Assembly: GCA_949738935.1 (NCBI GenBank)
Contig: CATJCJ010000307.1
Location: 1-33,752, forward strand
Direction: 5' to 3'
Source of the DNA: an uncultured Eubacteriales bacterium
GTDB taxonomy: Bacteria > Bacillota > Clostridia > Lachnospirales > CAG-274
DNA: 33,752 bases
Shown here: piece after piece, positions 1 through 8,500 of the stretch
Layout: every line of letters begins with the position of its first letter
How positions within the stretch are numbered: position 1 is the stretch's first letter
The notes under the pieces: generated by a model
The model's database searches: none
What the model was told of the DNA's origin: nothing
Seen by the model: only the letters and a program-made list of their open reading frames with translations
Made by a program: the position numbers and the translations under genes

Positions 1-663
1 AAAATATTTATTATAGATAATGCCGATTCTATGACTCCTCAGGCTCAAAACGCTTTGCTGAAGACTATTGAGGAGCCTCCTGTTTATGGAATTTTTATTT
101 TTTTATCGGAAAATTACAATAATTTCTTGCCTACAGTTTTGTCAAGGTGTGTCGTTTTTAAACTGAAACCTTTGAGGCTTGAAATTGTTTTGAACTATAT
201 TAAAAGAAAATTTGGACTGACTGACGAGGAAGCTTATATTTACGCTTCTTATGCTCAGGGCAATATTGGAAAAGCTGTTGAAATGGCGGACTCTGAAAGA
301 TTTAATGAGATTAGAAGTATGGTCTTGCGGTTTGTTGAGAATTTTTACGCGAAAGATTTTATTGATATTTTTTCGGAAGCTTCTCTTTTTGAGGAATTTA
401 AGGATGATATAAATACTGTTCTTGATATTTTGTATCTTTGCTACAGAGATATGATTGTCTTGAAGTGTCTTTTTGATAAAAGTGATTTTGTTATTCAAAA
501 GGATAAAAAAGATATGTTTGAAAGAGTTTTAAAAAATTATTCTTTGGAAAGTCTTTTTTTTGGCGCGAAAGCTATTTTCTCCGCGAAAAGACAGCTTTCT
601 CTCTATTCTAATTTTCAAATGACTATTGAGAATTTACTTTTAAAATTAAAGGAGAAAAGATAA
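1..663 (+). CDS. holB: DNA polymerase III delta' subunit (5' truncated)
   Basis: This is the C-terminal part of the clamp-loader delta' subunit, which helps load the sliding clamp at the replication fork. The reading frame is open from base 1, so the start and the N-terminal ATP-binding region lie outside the window. The visible part begins KIFIIDNADSMT and continues with the AQNALLKTIEEPP motif, then LSRC, which are typical of the DnaX/HolB AAA+ sensor region. The rest is a helical C-terminal collar domain ending at a TAA. The next gene, ricT, begins a few bases later, and holB next to yaaT/ricT is a conserved Firmicutes arrangement. That context favours holB over dnaX; a dnaX would also be much longer at its C-terminus. 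Confidence 0.93.
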   Translation, partial: KIFIIDNADSMTPQAQNALLKTIEEPPVYGIFIFLSENYNNFLPTVLSRCVVFKLKPLRLEIVLNYIKRKFGLTDEEAYIYASYAQGNIGKAVEMADSERFNEIRSMVLRFVENFYAKDFIDIFSEASLFEEFKDDINTVLDILYLCYRDMIVLKCLFDKSDFVIQKDKKDMFERVLKNYSLESLFFGAKAIFSAKRQLSLYSNFQMTIENLLLKLKEKR

Positions 664-664
664 T

Positions 665-1558
665 ATGGTTGAGGTTATCGGTGTCAGATTTAAAAAAGTT
701 GGTAAAATATATTATTTTGACCCTTGCGGCGTATGTGTGGAAAGAGGTACTAAAGTTATTGTTGAGACGGCAAGAGGTGTTGAGTATGGTACTGTTGAGA
801 TTGGAAATAGATTTGTTGAGGATGAAGGGGTTATTCAACCTTTGAAAAAAGTTATTCGTGCCGCTACAGAAGAAGACGCTTTTATAAATTTGGAAAATAA
901 AGAAAAGGAAAAAGAGGCTTTTGGGATTTGTATTGAAAAGATTAAAAAACATGGGCTTGGAATGAAGCTTATTGATGTTGAGCTTACGTTTGATTTGAAT
1001 AAAATAATTTTTTATTTTACGGCGGACGGAAGAGTTGATTTTCGGGAGCTTGTAAAAGAGCTTGCTTCTATATTTAGGACAAGAATTGAGCTTAGGCAGA
1101 TTGGTGTTCGTGATGAGGCCAAAATTCTTAATGGGATTGGTGTATGCGGAAGAACTTTATGCTGTGCCACTTTTTTGGGTGACTTTACTCCTGTTTCCAT
1201 AAAAATGGCTAAAGACCAAAATTTATCTCTTAATCCAACAAAAATTTCTGGAATATGCGGCAGACTTATGTGTTGTCTTAAGTATGAGGAAGACACTTAT
1301 GAGGCGCTTAATAAAAATTTGCCGGGAGAGGGTGATATTATTCATACTAACGCCGGCGACGGAGAAGTTTTGTCTGTTAATATTTTGAGACAAACTGTTA
1401 AGGCGGCTGTGAGAAAAACGCCTCAGGATACGCCGACGGTCGCTGTGTTTGCTGTTGATGAGGTTGAAATTATAAGTAAAAGAATTATAAAAGATGATAA
1501 ATATGATGAGGTTTGTCAAGATGATAAAGATAATGAGCTAAAGGATATTTTGGATTGA
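665..1558 (+). CDS. ricT: RicT/YaaT family PSP1-domain protein
   Basis: A 297-residue PSP1-domain protein of the YaaT/RicT family. In Bacillus subtilis RicT works with RicA and RicF in an iron-sulfur complex that promotes RNase Y-dependent mRNA maturation and affects sporulation and biofilm formation. The sequence opens with VIGVRFKKVGKIYYFDP and carries the cysteine motifs CGRTLCC (near residues 160-166) and CGRLMCC (near 199-205) that mark the family. The ATG follows a GGAGAAAAG ribosome site that lies at the end of holB, and its stop overlaps the next gene by one base. The yabA gene that follows yaaT in Bacillus is absent here. Family assignment is firm; the RNase Y role is transferred from Bacillus. 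Confidence 0.93.
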   Translation: MVEVIGVRFKKVGKIYYFDPCGVCVERGTKVIVETARGVEYGTVEIGNRFVEDEGVIQPLKKVIRAATEEDAFINLENKEKEKEAFGICIEKIKKHGLGMKLIDVELTFDLNKIIFYFTADGRVDFRELVKELASIFRTRIELRQIGVRDEAKILNGIGVCGRTLCCATFLGDFTPVSIKMAKDQNLSLNPTKISGICGRLMCCLKYEEDTYEALNKNLPGEGDIIHTNAGDGEVLSVNILRQTVKAAVRKTPQDTPTVAVFAVDEVEIISKRIIKDDKYDEVCQDDKDNELKDILD

Positions 1559-2304
1559 TGAGGTTGAATAATATTTTTATAAAAGAAAATGAACGTATTG
1601 ATGATTTGCACAGGAACGGGTATTTGATTATTCAAGACCCTGAGAAGTTTTGTTTTGGTGTTGACGCTGTTTTACTTTCAGGATTCGCTAAAGTTAAAAA
1701 AGGTGAAAAAGTTATTGACCTTGGAACAGGTACAGGGGTAATTCCTATTCTTCTTGAGGGCAGATATGGCGGTGACGACTATTTTGGCATTGATATTCAG
1801 GCTGAAAGTGTTGAGATGGCAAAAAGAAGTGTTGAGCTTAATTCTCTTGGTGATAAAATTGAAATTATGGAATGTGATATTAAAAATGTTTTTCAATATT
1901 TTAAGCCGTCTGATTTTGACGTTGTTGTTTCAAATCCGCCGTATATGACTGCCGGCGGAGCCATTATTAATAAATTTGACTCAAAAGCTATCGCCAGGCA
2001 TGAGATTTTGTGCAATCTTGAGGATGTTATTTCAGCATCCTCAAAACTGCTTAAGTTTGGAGGACGGTTTTATATGATTCATCGACCATATAGACTTGTT
2101 GACATTTTTGTTTTGTTTAGAAAGTATAATATTGAACCGAAAGTTGTAAGATTTGTCCATTCTTATTTTGACAGAGAGCCCACAATGGTTTTGATTGAGG
2201 GAAGCAGGGGCGGAAAGGCTATGCTTAAGGTTTTGCCTCCCCTTGTGATTTATGATGAGTCTGGAAATTATACGGATGAGATTTTTAATATTTATTATGA
2301 TTAA
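1558..2304 (+). CDS. trmN6: tRNA1(Val) A37 N6-methyltransferase family protein
   Basis: A Rossmann-fold SAM-dependent methyltransferase of the TrmN6/YabB type, predicted to methylate adenine 37 in a valine tRNA. The SAM-binding motif I reads VIDLGTGTGVIPILL and the catalytic N6-adenine motif is NPPYM (VVSNPPYMTAGG). The family-typical opening ERIDDL..NGYLIIQDPE, in which the protein recognises itself before motif I, is present. I start it at the ATG that overlaps the ricT stop by one base; a TTG one codon upstream is also open. About 248 residues is normal for the family. Its place between ricT and rsmI matches other Firmicutes. The exact tRNA target is inferred. Confidence 0.88.
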   Translation: MRLNNIFIKENERIDDLHRNGYLIIQDPEKFCFGVDAVLLSGFAKVKKGEKVIDLGTGTGVIPILLEGRYGGDDYFGIDIQAESVEMAKRSVELNSLGDKIEIMECDIKNVFQYFKPSDFDVVVSNPPYMTAGGAIINKFDSKAIARHEILCNLEDVISASSKLLKFGGRFYMIHRPYRLVDIFVLFRKYNIEPKVVRFVHSYFDREPTMVLIEGSRGGKAMLKVLPPLVIYDESGNYTDEIFNIYYD

Positions 2305-2333
2305 ATTTGTATTTTTATAAGTGATTGGATTTG

Positions 2334-3185
2334 ATGTTTATGAAAGGCACACTTTTTGTATGCGGAACGCCAATAGGCAATTTGAAAGATGTTACTTTCA
2401 GATGTATAGATACATTAAAAAATGTTGATTTGATAGCGGCTGAGGATACAAGGCAGACTGTTAAACTATTAAATCATTATGATATAAAAACTCCTCTTAC
2501 AAGTTATCACGAACACAACAAGACTGTTAAGGGACCCAAGATTGTTCGTGAGCTAAATGAGGGAAAAAATGTCGCTGTTGTGAGTGACGCGGGTATGCCG
2601 GGAATCTCTGACCCGGGGGAAGACCTTATTAAGTTATGCTATGATGAGGGTATTTCTGTTACTGTGGTTCCCGGACCTACAGCCGGGGTTTCCGCTGTGG
2701 TTCTTTCCGGAATTGGCTCAAGAAGTTATTGTTTTGAGGGATTTCTTCCAAGCGGTAAAAAACAGAGAAAAGATGTTCTTGAGAGACTGTCAAAAGAGAC
2801 GAGGACTATTGTTTTATATGAGGCGCCTCATCATCTTAAAAATACTCTGTCTGAGATGTATTCTATTTTGGGAAATCGAGATATCGCTGTTGTTAAGGAA
2901 CTTACAAAAAAATATGAAAGTGTTAAAAGGGGAACTTTTGAGAATATAATTAAATATTATGAGAAAGTTGAGCCTAAAGGTGAGTTTGTTATTATTATAA
3001 AAGGTCTTGGGTTAAATTCTGTGGTTGAGGAACGAAAATTATATTTTGAGGGACTTTCTATTGAGGAACATTTTCAGTTTTATATTGAAAAGGGGCTTGA
3101 CCATAAAAGCGCTACTAAACAGGTCGCTAAAGACAGAGGTCTTGGAAAAAGAGAGATTTACGCTTATTTAAATAAAGGAGATTGA
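2334..3185 (+). CDS. rsmI: 16S rRNA (cytidine-1402-2'-O)-methyltransferase
   Basis: RsmI (YraL family) adds the 2'-O-methyl group to C1402 of 16S rRNA in the decoding centre. Key marks are GTLFVCGTPIGNLKD at the N-terminus, AAEDTRQT, YHEHN, VSDAGMPGISDPG and VPGPTA, all conserved SAM-binding and dimer residues of the tetrapyrrole-methylase fold. The C-terminal helix region (ATKQVAKDRGLGKREIYAYL) is the usual family ending. Starts are possible at a TTG (2325), an ATG (2334) or an ATG (2340). A weak AAGTGAT site eight bases before 2334 makes that the best choice, but none has a strong ribosome site. The gene ends four bases before feoA, so it is in the same operon. Confidence 0.93.
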   Translation: MFMKGTLFVCGTPIGNLKDVTFRCIDTLKNVDLIAAEDTRQTVKLLNHYDIKTPLTSYHEHNKTVKGPKIVRELNEGKNVAVVSDAGMPGISDPGEDLIKLCYDEGISVTVVPGPTAGVSAVVLSGIGSRSYCFEGFLPSGKKQRKDVLERLSKETRTIVLYEAPHHLKNTLSEMYSILGNRDIAVVKELTKKYESVKRGTFENIIKYYEKVEPKGEFVIIIKGLGLNSVVEERKLYFEGLSIEEHFQFYIEKGLDHKSATKQVAKDRGLGKREIYAYLNKGD

Positions 3186-3189
3186 AAAA

Positions 3190-3417
3190 TTGAGGTTGAT
3201 TGATGGGGTAAAAGGACATATTTATAAGGTTAAAAATATAAATCTTGAGCGTGTTGTTAAAAGACGGCTTGAAATGCTTGGTATGACGGAGTATTCTGAT
3301 GTGACGCTTCTTAATAAAAAAAAGAGCGGTGCTGTTATTGTTAAAGTGAGAGGTACAAGATTTGCCCTCGGCAAAGAGTTCGCTGAGGGAATTGAAATTG
3401 GAGGTGACTGTCTATGA
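3190..3417 (+). CDS. feoA: Ferrous iron transport protein A
   Basis: A 75-residue SH3-like FeoA domain protein that accompanies the FeoB iron permease in the cytoplasm and is thought to modulate it. Visible family marks are RRLEMLGMTEYSDVTLL (the L..LG.. helix and strand) and the ending FALGKEFAEGIEI. The start is a TTG, chosen because an AAAGGAG ribosome site ends eight bases upstream, inside the end of rsmI; no ATG is available nearby. The ATGA overlap with feoB indicates translational coupling. Its presence directly behind rsmI, with a four-base gap, puts iron uptake into a housekeeping operon. Confidence 0.93.
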   Translation: MRLIDGVKGHIYKVKNINLERVVKRRLEMLGMTEYSDVTLLNKKKSGAVIVKVRGTRFALGKEFAEGIEIGGDCL

Positions 3418-5456
3418 GAGAAGCGGAGGGAGATTTGAATGTCGCTTTTATAGGTAATCCTAATTGTGGAAAGACAACTCTTTTTAATGCTTATACAGGA
3501 GCTAATCTTAAAGTCGCTAACTGGCCCGGGGTTACTGTTGAAAAAAAAGAGGGTAGGTTTAACTTTCATGATAATGAGTTTCATCTTGTTGATTTGCCAG
3601 GATTGTATTCACTTACCTCATATACTATGGAAGAAAAACTCTCCAGAAAGTATATTCTTGAAGATGATGTTGATGTTATTGTTGATGTCGCTGACGCATC
3701 TTCTCTTGAGAGAAATTTATATTTAACTTTGCAGCTCGTTGAACTTGGCAAGCCGGTTGTTCTCGCTCTTAATATGATGGATATTGTTGAAGAAAGGGGT
3801 ATGGAAATTGATTTTCACAGATTGCCGGAAATGCTTGGCATACCTGTTATTCCTATATCGGCGAGAAAAGGCACAGGACTTAATATACTTATGCACGCTG
3901 TTGAACACCATAAGGATAAGGCTTTTGACAAGGTTGAGCATCATCATGAGGGAGGTAAGCACATACATAATCATCACGATGAGTTTGCTGTTGTTTACAG
4001 CGATGATATTGAGGATAAAATTGACCTTATTATCGGCAGGCTTGAGGTAAAATATCCTGATATGAAAAATTATAGATGGCATGCTATTAAATTTTTGGAG
4101 CGGGATGATGAAATTATTAATTTATATCCGGTCGGTCTTGATGATATTGTTGACAAAAACTATGAGACGGAAATTATAAAACAGAAATATGATTTTATTG
4201 AGGAAGTTATTTCTGAGGTTCTGGTGAATAAAGACGCTAAAAGCGCCGCTACTGATAAAATAGATTCTTTCTTTACGCATGAGTTTTGGGGCATTCCTAT
4301 TTTTCTTGGTATTATGGCTATTGTATTCTTTTTTACATTTACTGTCGGAGATTACTTGAAAGGATATATTGAGGAGGGATTGACTGTATTTTCGGATTTG
4401 GTTCTTAATTTGCTTCAGGGGATTGGAACCGGGGATTTTGTTTGCTCTCTTGTTGTCGACGGAATTATTTCTGGCGTCGGAGGAGTTATTACTTTTTTGC
4501 CGAATATTTTTATATTGTTTCTCGCTCTGGCTTTTCTTGAGGACAGCGGATATATGTCTAGAGTCGCTTATGTTATGGATGGTATTATGGGTAAAATAGG
4601 ATTATCCGGCAGGGCTTTTATTCCTATGCTTTTGGGATTTGGGTGTACTGTTCCTGCCGTTATGGCTTCAAGAGCTCTGGAAAATAAAAAGGACAGGCTT
4701 AGGACTATACTTGTTACTCCTTTTATGTCGTGCAGCGCGAGACTTCCGATTTATGTACTTTTGTCTGAGGTCTTTTTTGGAGATTACGCTATGCTCGCCG
4801 CTTATTCTATGTATATTATAGGTCTTATTGTCGCTGTTGTTATAGCCCTTGTTTTAAGCAAATTTGGAGAAAAAAAAGAGACAAATACGCTGCTTATTGA
4901 ATTGCCTGAGTATAAAGCGCCGAATGCCAGAACTATTTTTATATATGTTTGGGAAAAAGTTAAAGATTATCTTACTAAGGCCGGTACAACTATTTTTGCC
5001 GCTTCTGTTGTTTTATGGATACTTCTTAATTTTGGCCCAAATGGATTTATCGGAGGTATGGAAAATAGTTTTGGAGAAAGTATCGGAAAAGCTCTTGTTC
5101 CTATTATGGCGCCTCTTGGACTTGGATATTGGCAGGTTGTTGTTTCTCTTATATCGGGGATTGCCGCTAAAGAGGTTGTTGTGTCAAGTATGAGCGTCCT
5201 TTTTAATATTGACAATATTTCTTCAGCTGAAGGTATGGGAAAATTTTCTGCGGCTATGGCTGAAAGTGGATTTACCGCTATTAACGCTTATTCTTTGATG
5301 TTGTTTTGCCTTTTATATGTACCCTGTGCCGCTTCAATCGCTACTATCAAAAAGGAAACAGGTTCTGTTAAATGGACTGTTTCATCAATTATTTTACAGC
5401 TTGCCGTCGCTTGGACAGTTTCTTGCTTGTTTTATCAGATTATGTCGGCTATATGA
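3414..5456 (+). CDS. feoB: Ferrous iron transport protein B (GTPase-permease)
   Basis: FeoB is the inner-membrane Fe2+ permease with an N-terminal G-protein domain. G1 is GNPNCGKT (residues 14-21), G2 lies in WPGVTVE (Thr41), G3 is DLPG (60-63), G4 is NMMD (120-123) and the G5 region is ISARKGTG (148-155). After the helical GDI-like region come two Gate-type membrane blocks, starting at GIPIFLGIMAIVFFF and including the conserved MLGFGCTVPA and CSARLPIY motifs, and a C-terminal membrane segment. At 680 residues it is of normal size for a Firmicutes FeoB. An odd feature is a histidine-rich insert at residues 161-188 holding ten histidines, between the G domain and the linker. The start overlaps the feoA stop and has GGAGGTG upstream. 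No separate feoC is seen. Confidence 0.97.
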   Translation: MREAEGDLNVAFIGNPNCGKTTLFNAYTGANLKVANWPGVTVEKKEGRFNFHDNEFHLVDLPGLYSLTSYTMEEKLSRKYILEDDVDVIVDVADASSLERNLYLTLQLVELGKPVVLALNMMDIVEERGMEIDFHRLPEMLGIPVIPISARKGTGLNILMHAVEHHKDKAFDKVEHHHEGGKHIHNHHDEFAVVYSDDIEDKIDLIIGRLEVKYPDMKNYRWHAIKFLERDDEIINLYPVGLDDIVDKNYETEIIKQKYDFIEEVISEVLVNKDAKSAATDKIDSFFTHEFWGIPIFLGIMAIVFFFTFTVGDYLKGYIEEGLTVFSDLVLNLLQGIGTGDFVCSLVVDGIISGVGGVITFLPNIFILFLALAFLEDSGYMSRVAYVMDGIMGKIGLSGRAFIPMLLGFGCTVPAVMASRALENKKDRLRTILVTPFMSCSARLPIYVLLSEVFFGDYAMLAAYSMYIIGLIVAVVIALVLSKFGEKKETNTLLIELPEYKAPNARTIFIYVWEKVKDYLTKAGTTIFAASVVLWILLNFGPNGFIGGMENSFGESIGKALVPIMAPLGLGYWQVVVSLISGIAAKEVVVSSMSVLFNIDNISSAEGMGKFSAAMAESGFTAINAYSLMLFCLLYVPCAASIATIKKETGSVKWTVSSIILQLAVAWTVSCLFYQIMSAI

Positions 5457-5494
5457 TTGAGAGACTTTATATTAAATATGCTTTATGGATAAAT

Positions 5495-5540
5495 AAAAAC
5501 TCTTGGTACAAGCTAAACTTGTATTAAGAGTTTTTATTTT
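5495..5540. terminator. Bidirectional rho-independent terminator between feoB and polC
   Basis: The arms AAAAACTCTT (5495-5504) and AAGAGTTTTT (5526-5535) are perfect inverted repeats, extended inward by TACAAG/CTTGTA around a CTAAA loop. T-rich tracts follow on the plus strand, and the same is true on the minus strand. It sits between convergent feoB (plus) and polC (minus), so it can end both transcripts. Confidence 0.9.
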
Positions 5541-5578
5541 TTCAGAGGTTTTTTAGAGGGAATATAGTAATTTGTTTT

Positions 5579-8500
5579 TTAAAATAATGTAAGTTGATTT
5601 GTGTCGGGGATACCTTTTAGAATTCCACTGGCCTTTAAAAGAGAAATGACAGTTTTACTGACTTTCGTTCTCTCTCTGAATTCTTGAATTGTAAAAAATT
5701 CGCCGTTTTTTCTTTCTTTAACTATATTTAGGGCGGCGTTTTTTCCAAGTCCCTGAATTGTGCATAGGGGCGGGAGAAGACCGTCTTCTGTAATTTTAAA
5801 TTTAATCGCGTCGGATTTATATAAATCCATTTCAACAAATTTAAATCCGCGCATGTACATTTCATAAACTAATTCTAACATTGTTAAAGTACTTTTTTCT
5901 TTTGAGGAAGCCTCGTTTCCGAGAGCGATGATTTGGTCCATATTTTCTTTTACTTTTTCAATTCCGTTACACATCATAATATAATCAAAATCATCAGTTT
6001 TGACGGAAAAACTGGCGGCGTAGAAAGCGTAGGGAAAATGTACCTTAAAATAGCCGATTCTGAAAGAATTTGTGACATAAGCCACAGCGTGGCCTTTTGG
6101 AAACATATATTTAATTTTTTTGCAAGAATCAATATACCACTCAGGCACGGAAGCTTTTCTCATAACTTCCTCATCTTCCGCTGAAAGACCTTTTCCTTTT
6201 CTGACTTTTTCCATAATTGTAAAGGCTGTTTTATTTTCAACGCCTTTAATAATTAAATATACCATAATGTCATCACGGGTGGGAATAACCTCTTTTAATG
6301 TTGCTGTGCCTGATTTTATCAATTCCTGAGCGTTGTCAAGCCAAACTCCCGTTCCATGGGAAAGTCCTGAAATTCGTACAAGCTCTGAAAATGTATGGGG
6401 ATTGGTATCCATAAGCATTTGTCTTGTAAATTTTGTTCCAAATTCGGGAATTCCTAAAGTCCCAGTTTTACATTTTATTTCTTCTTCTGTTACATTTAAC
6501 GCTTTTGGAGAAGTAAACAGCGACATTGTATCTTTGTCGTCAAGAGGTACATCTAAAGGGTCAAAACCTGTTGTATCTTTAAACATACGCAGAATAGTTG
6601 GTACGTCGTGTCCAAGCAAATCTAGCTTTAAAAGTCTGCCGCTTATTGAGTGATAATCAAAATGAGTTGTTGTGACGGTTGATTCCTGGTCGTTAGCCGG
6701 TCTTTGTATTGGACAAAACTCATAAATACTGTTATCTTTTGGAACAACCATAAGACCGCCCGGGTGCTGACCTGTTGTTCTTTTTATTCCAACACAGCCG
6801 AGTTTTAATCTGTTTACTTCAGCTTTTCGTATTTTTAAATTTCTCTCGTCAGCGTATTTTTTTACATAGCCATAGGCTGTTTTTTCAGCCATGGTACCAA
6901 TAGTTCCGGCTTTAAATACGTGTCCTTTGCCAAATAGTTTTTCTGTATAGGCGTGAGCTTGCTGTTGGTATTCTCCTGAAAAATTCAAGTCGATATCGGG
7001 TTCTTTGTCTCCATTAAAACCAAGAAAAGTTTCAAACGGGATATCGTGACCGTCTTTGTGTAAAAGGGTACCGCATTTTGGACATGCTTTGTCAGGCAGG
7101 TCACAGCCGGAATTTCCAAGATTTGCTGTAACCTCTGGAGAGTCAAAATCAGAGTATTTACAGTTTGGACAGATATAGTGCGGTGAGAGAGGATTGACTT
7201 CAGTAATTCCCGCCATAGTCGCTACAAATGAGGAACCTACGGAACCTCTTGAGCCGACTATATATCCATGGTCATTTGAATCCCAAACCAGCTTTTGCGC
7301 TATTATGTATAAAACGGCAAAGCCATTTTTAATAATAGAGTTTAACTCTTTTTCAAGTCTTTTTGCAACAACTTCCGGCAGTGGGTCTCCGTATATTGAT
7401 TTTGCTTTTGTTGTTGTTATTTCTGTAAGCTGTTCCTCAGCGCCGTCAATTTTTGGCGGGAAAGTCTCGTCGGGAATAGGTTTTACATTATCTATCATAT
7501 CGCAAATCAGATTTGTGTTTTTTACAACAACCTCAAAAGCCTTTTTTTCTCCGAGATAATTAAATTCTGAAAGCATTTCCTCGGTTGTTCTATAAAATAA
7601 AGGCGGTTGATTATCAACTTCTTTGAATCCTTCTCCAGCTTGTATAATTCTTCTGTAAAATTCTTCCTCGGGGTCAATAAAGTGAGCGTCGCAGGTGGCT
7701 ACAACAGGTTTATTGTATTTTTCTCCTAAAGCCACAATTTTTTTATTAATTTCAATCAGCTCATTTTTTGAGCCTACCATTCCATCACGCAGCATAAACT
7801 CATTATTTCCTATGGGCTGGATTTCAAAGTAATCATAAAAGTCGGCAAGTTCTTTGATAATTTCTTCTGGCTTGTTCTCAAAGACAGCTTTAAAAAATTC
7901 ACCGGCTTCACACGCTGTTCCTATTATAAGACCATCATTATATTTTAAATATTCGCTTTTTGGGATTCTTGGAAATCTGAAAAAATAGTTAATATGAGCT
8001 TTTGATATAAGTTCATACAAATTTCTAAGTCCTTTTTGATTTTTTACAAGTATGATAGCGTGATAAGTTTTTAGTTTTTTTATATTGATATTTTTGCTGG
8101 CTAGAATGTTAATGCTATCTATGTTAAAAATATCTTCTTTTTTTAAAATTTCGGAACATTTTATAAAAATTTCAGCTGTGCATCCGGCATCGTCGACAGC
8201 TCTATGATGATTTTCAAGAGAAAGCCCAAGATGCTTTGCCACGATATCTAATTTATATTTTGAGAGATTTGGAAATAAAAGTTTGGAAAGCTCAACTGTG
8301 TCAATAACAGTGTTATTTATTTGAATATTTTTGAATTTTGCCCACTGCCTTATAAATCCAATATCAAAATTGGCGTTATGAGCTACTAAAACAGCGTTTC
8401 CAAAAAATTTAAGAAACTTGGGCAATATTATGTCTTCATCAGGTTCATTTTCGAGCATATCATCTGTAATATTTGTTAACTCAATAATTTTTTCACTGAG

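Noticed and set aside
7194-7559. Open frames on the plus strand inside polC (also 8418-8666 and others)
   Set aside because: They are antisense shadows of a well-supported polymerase gene.
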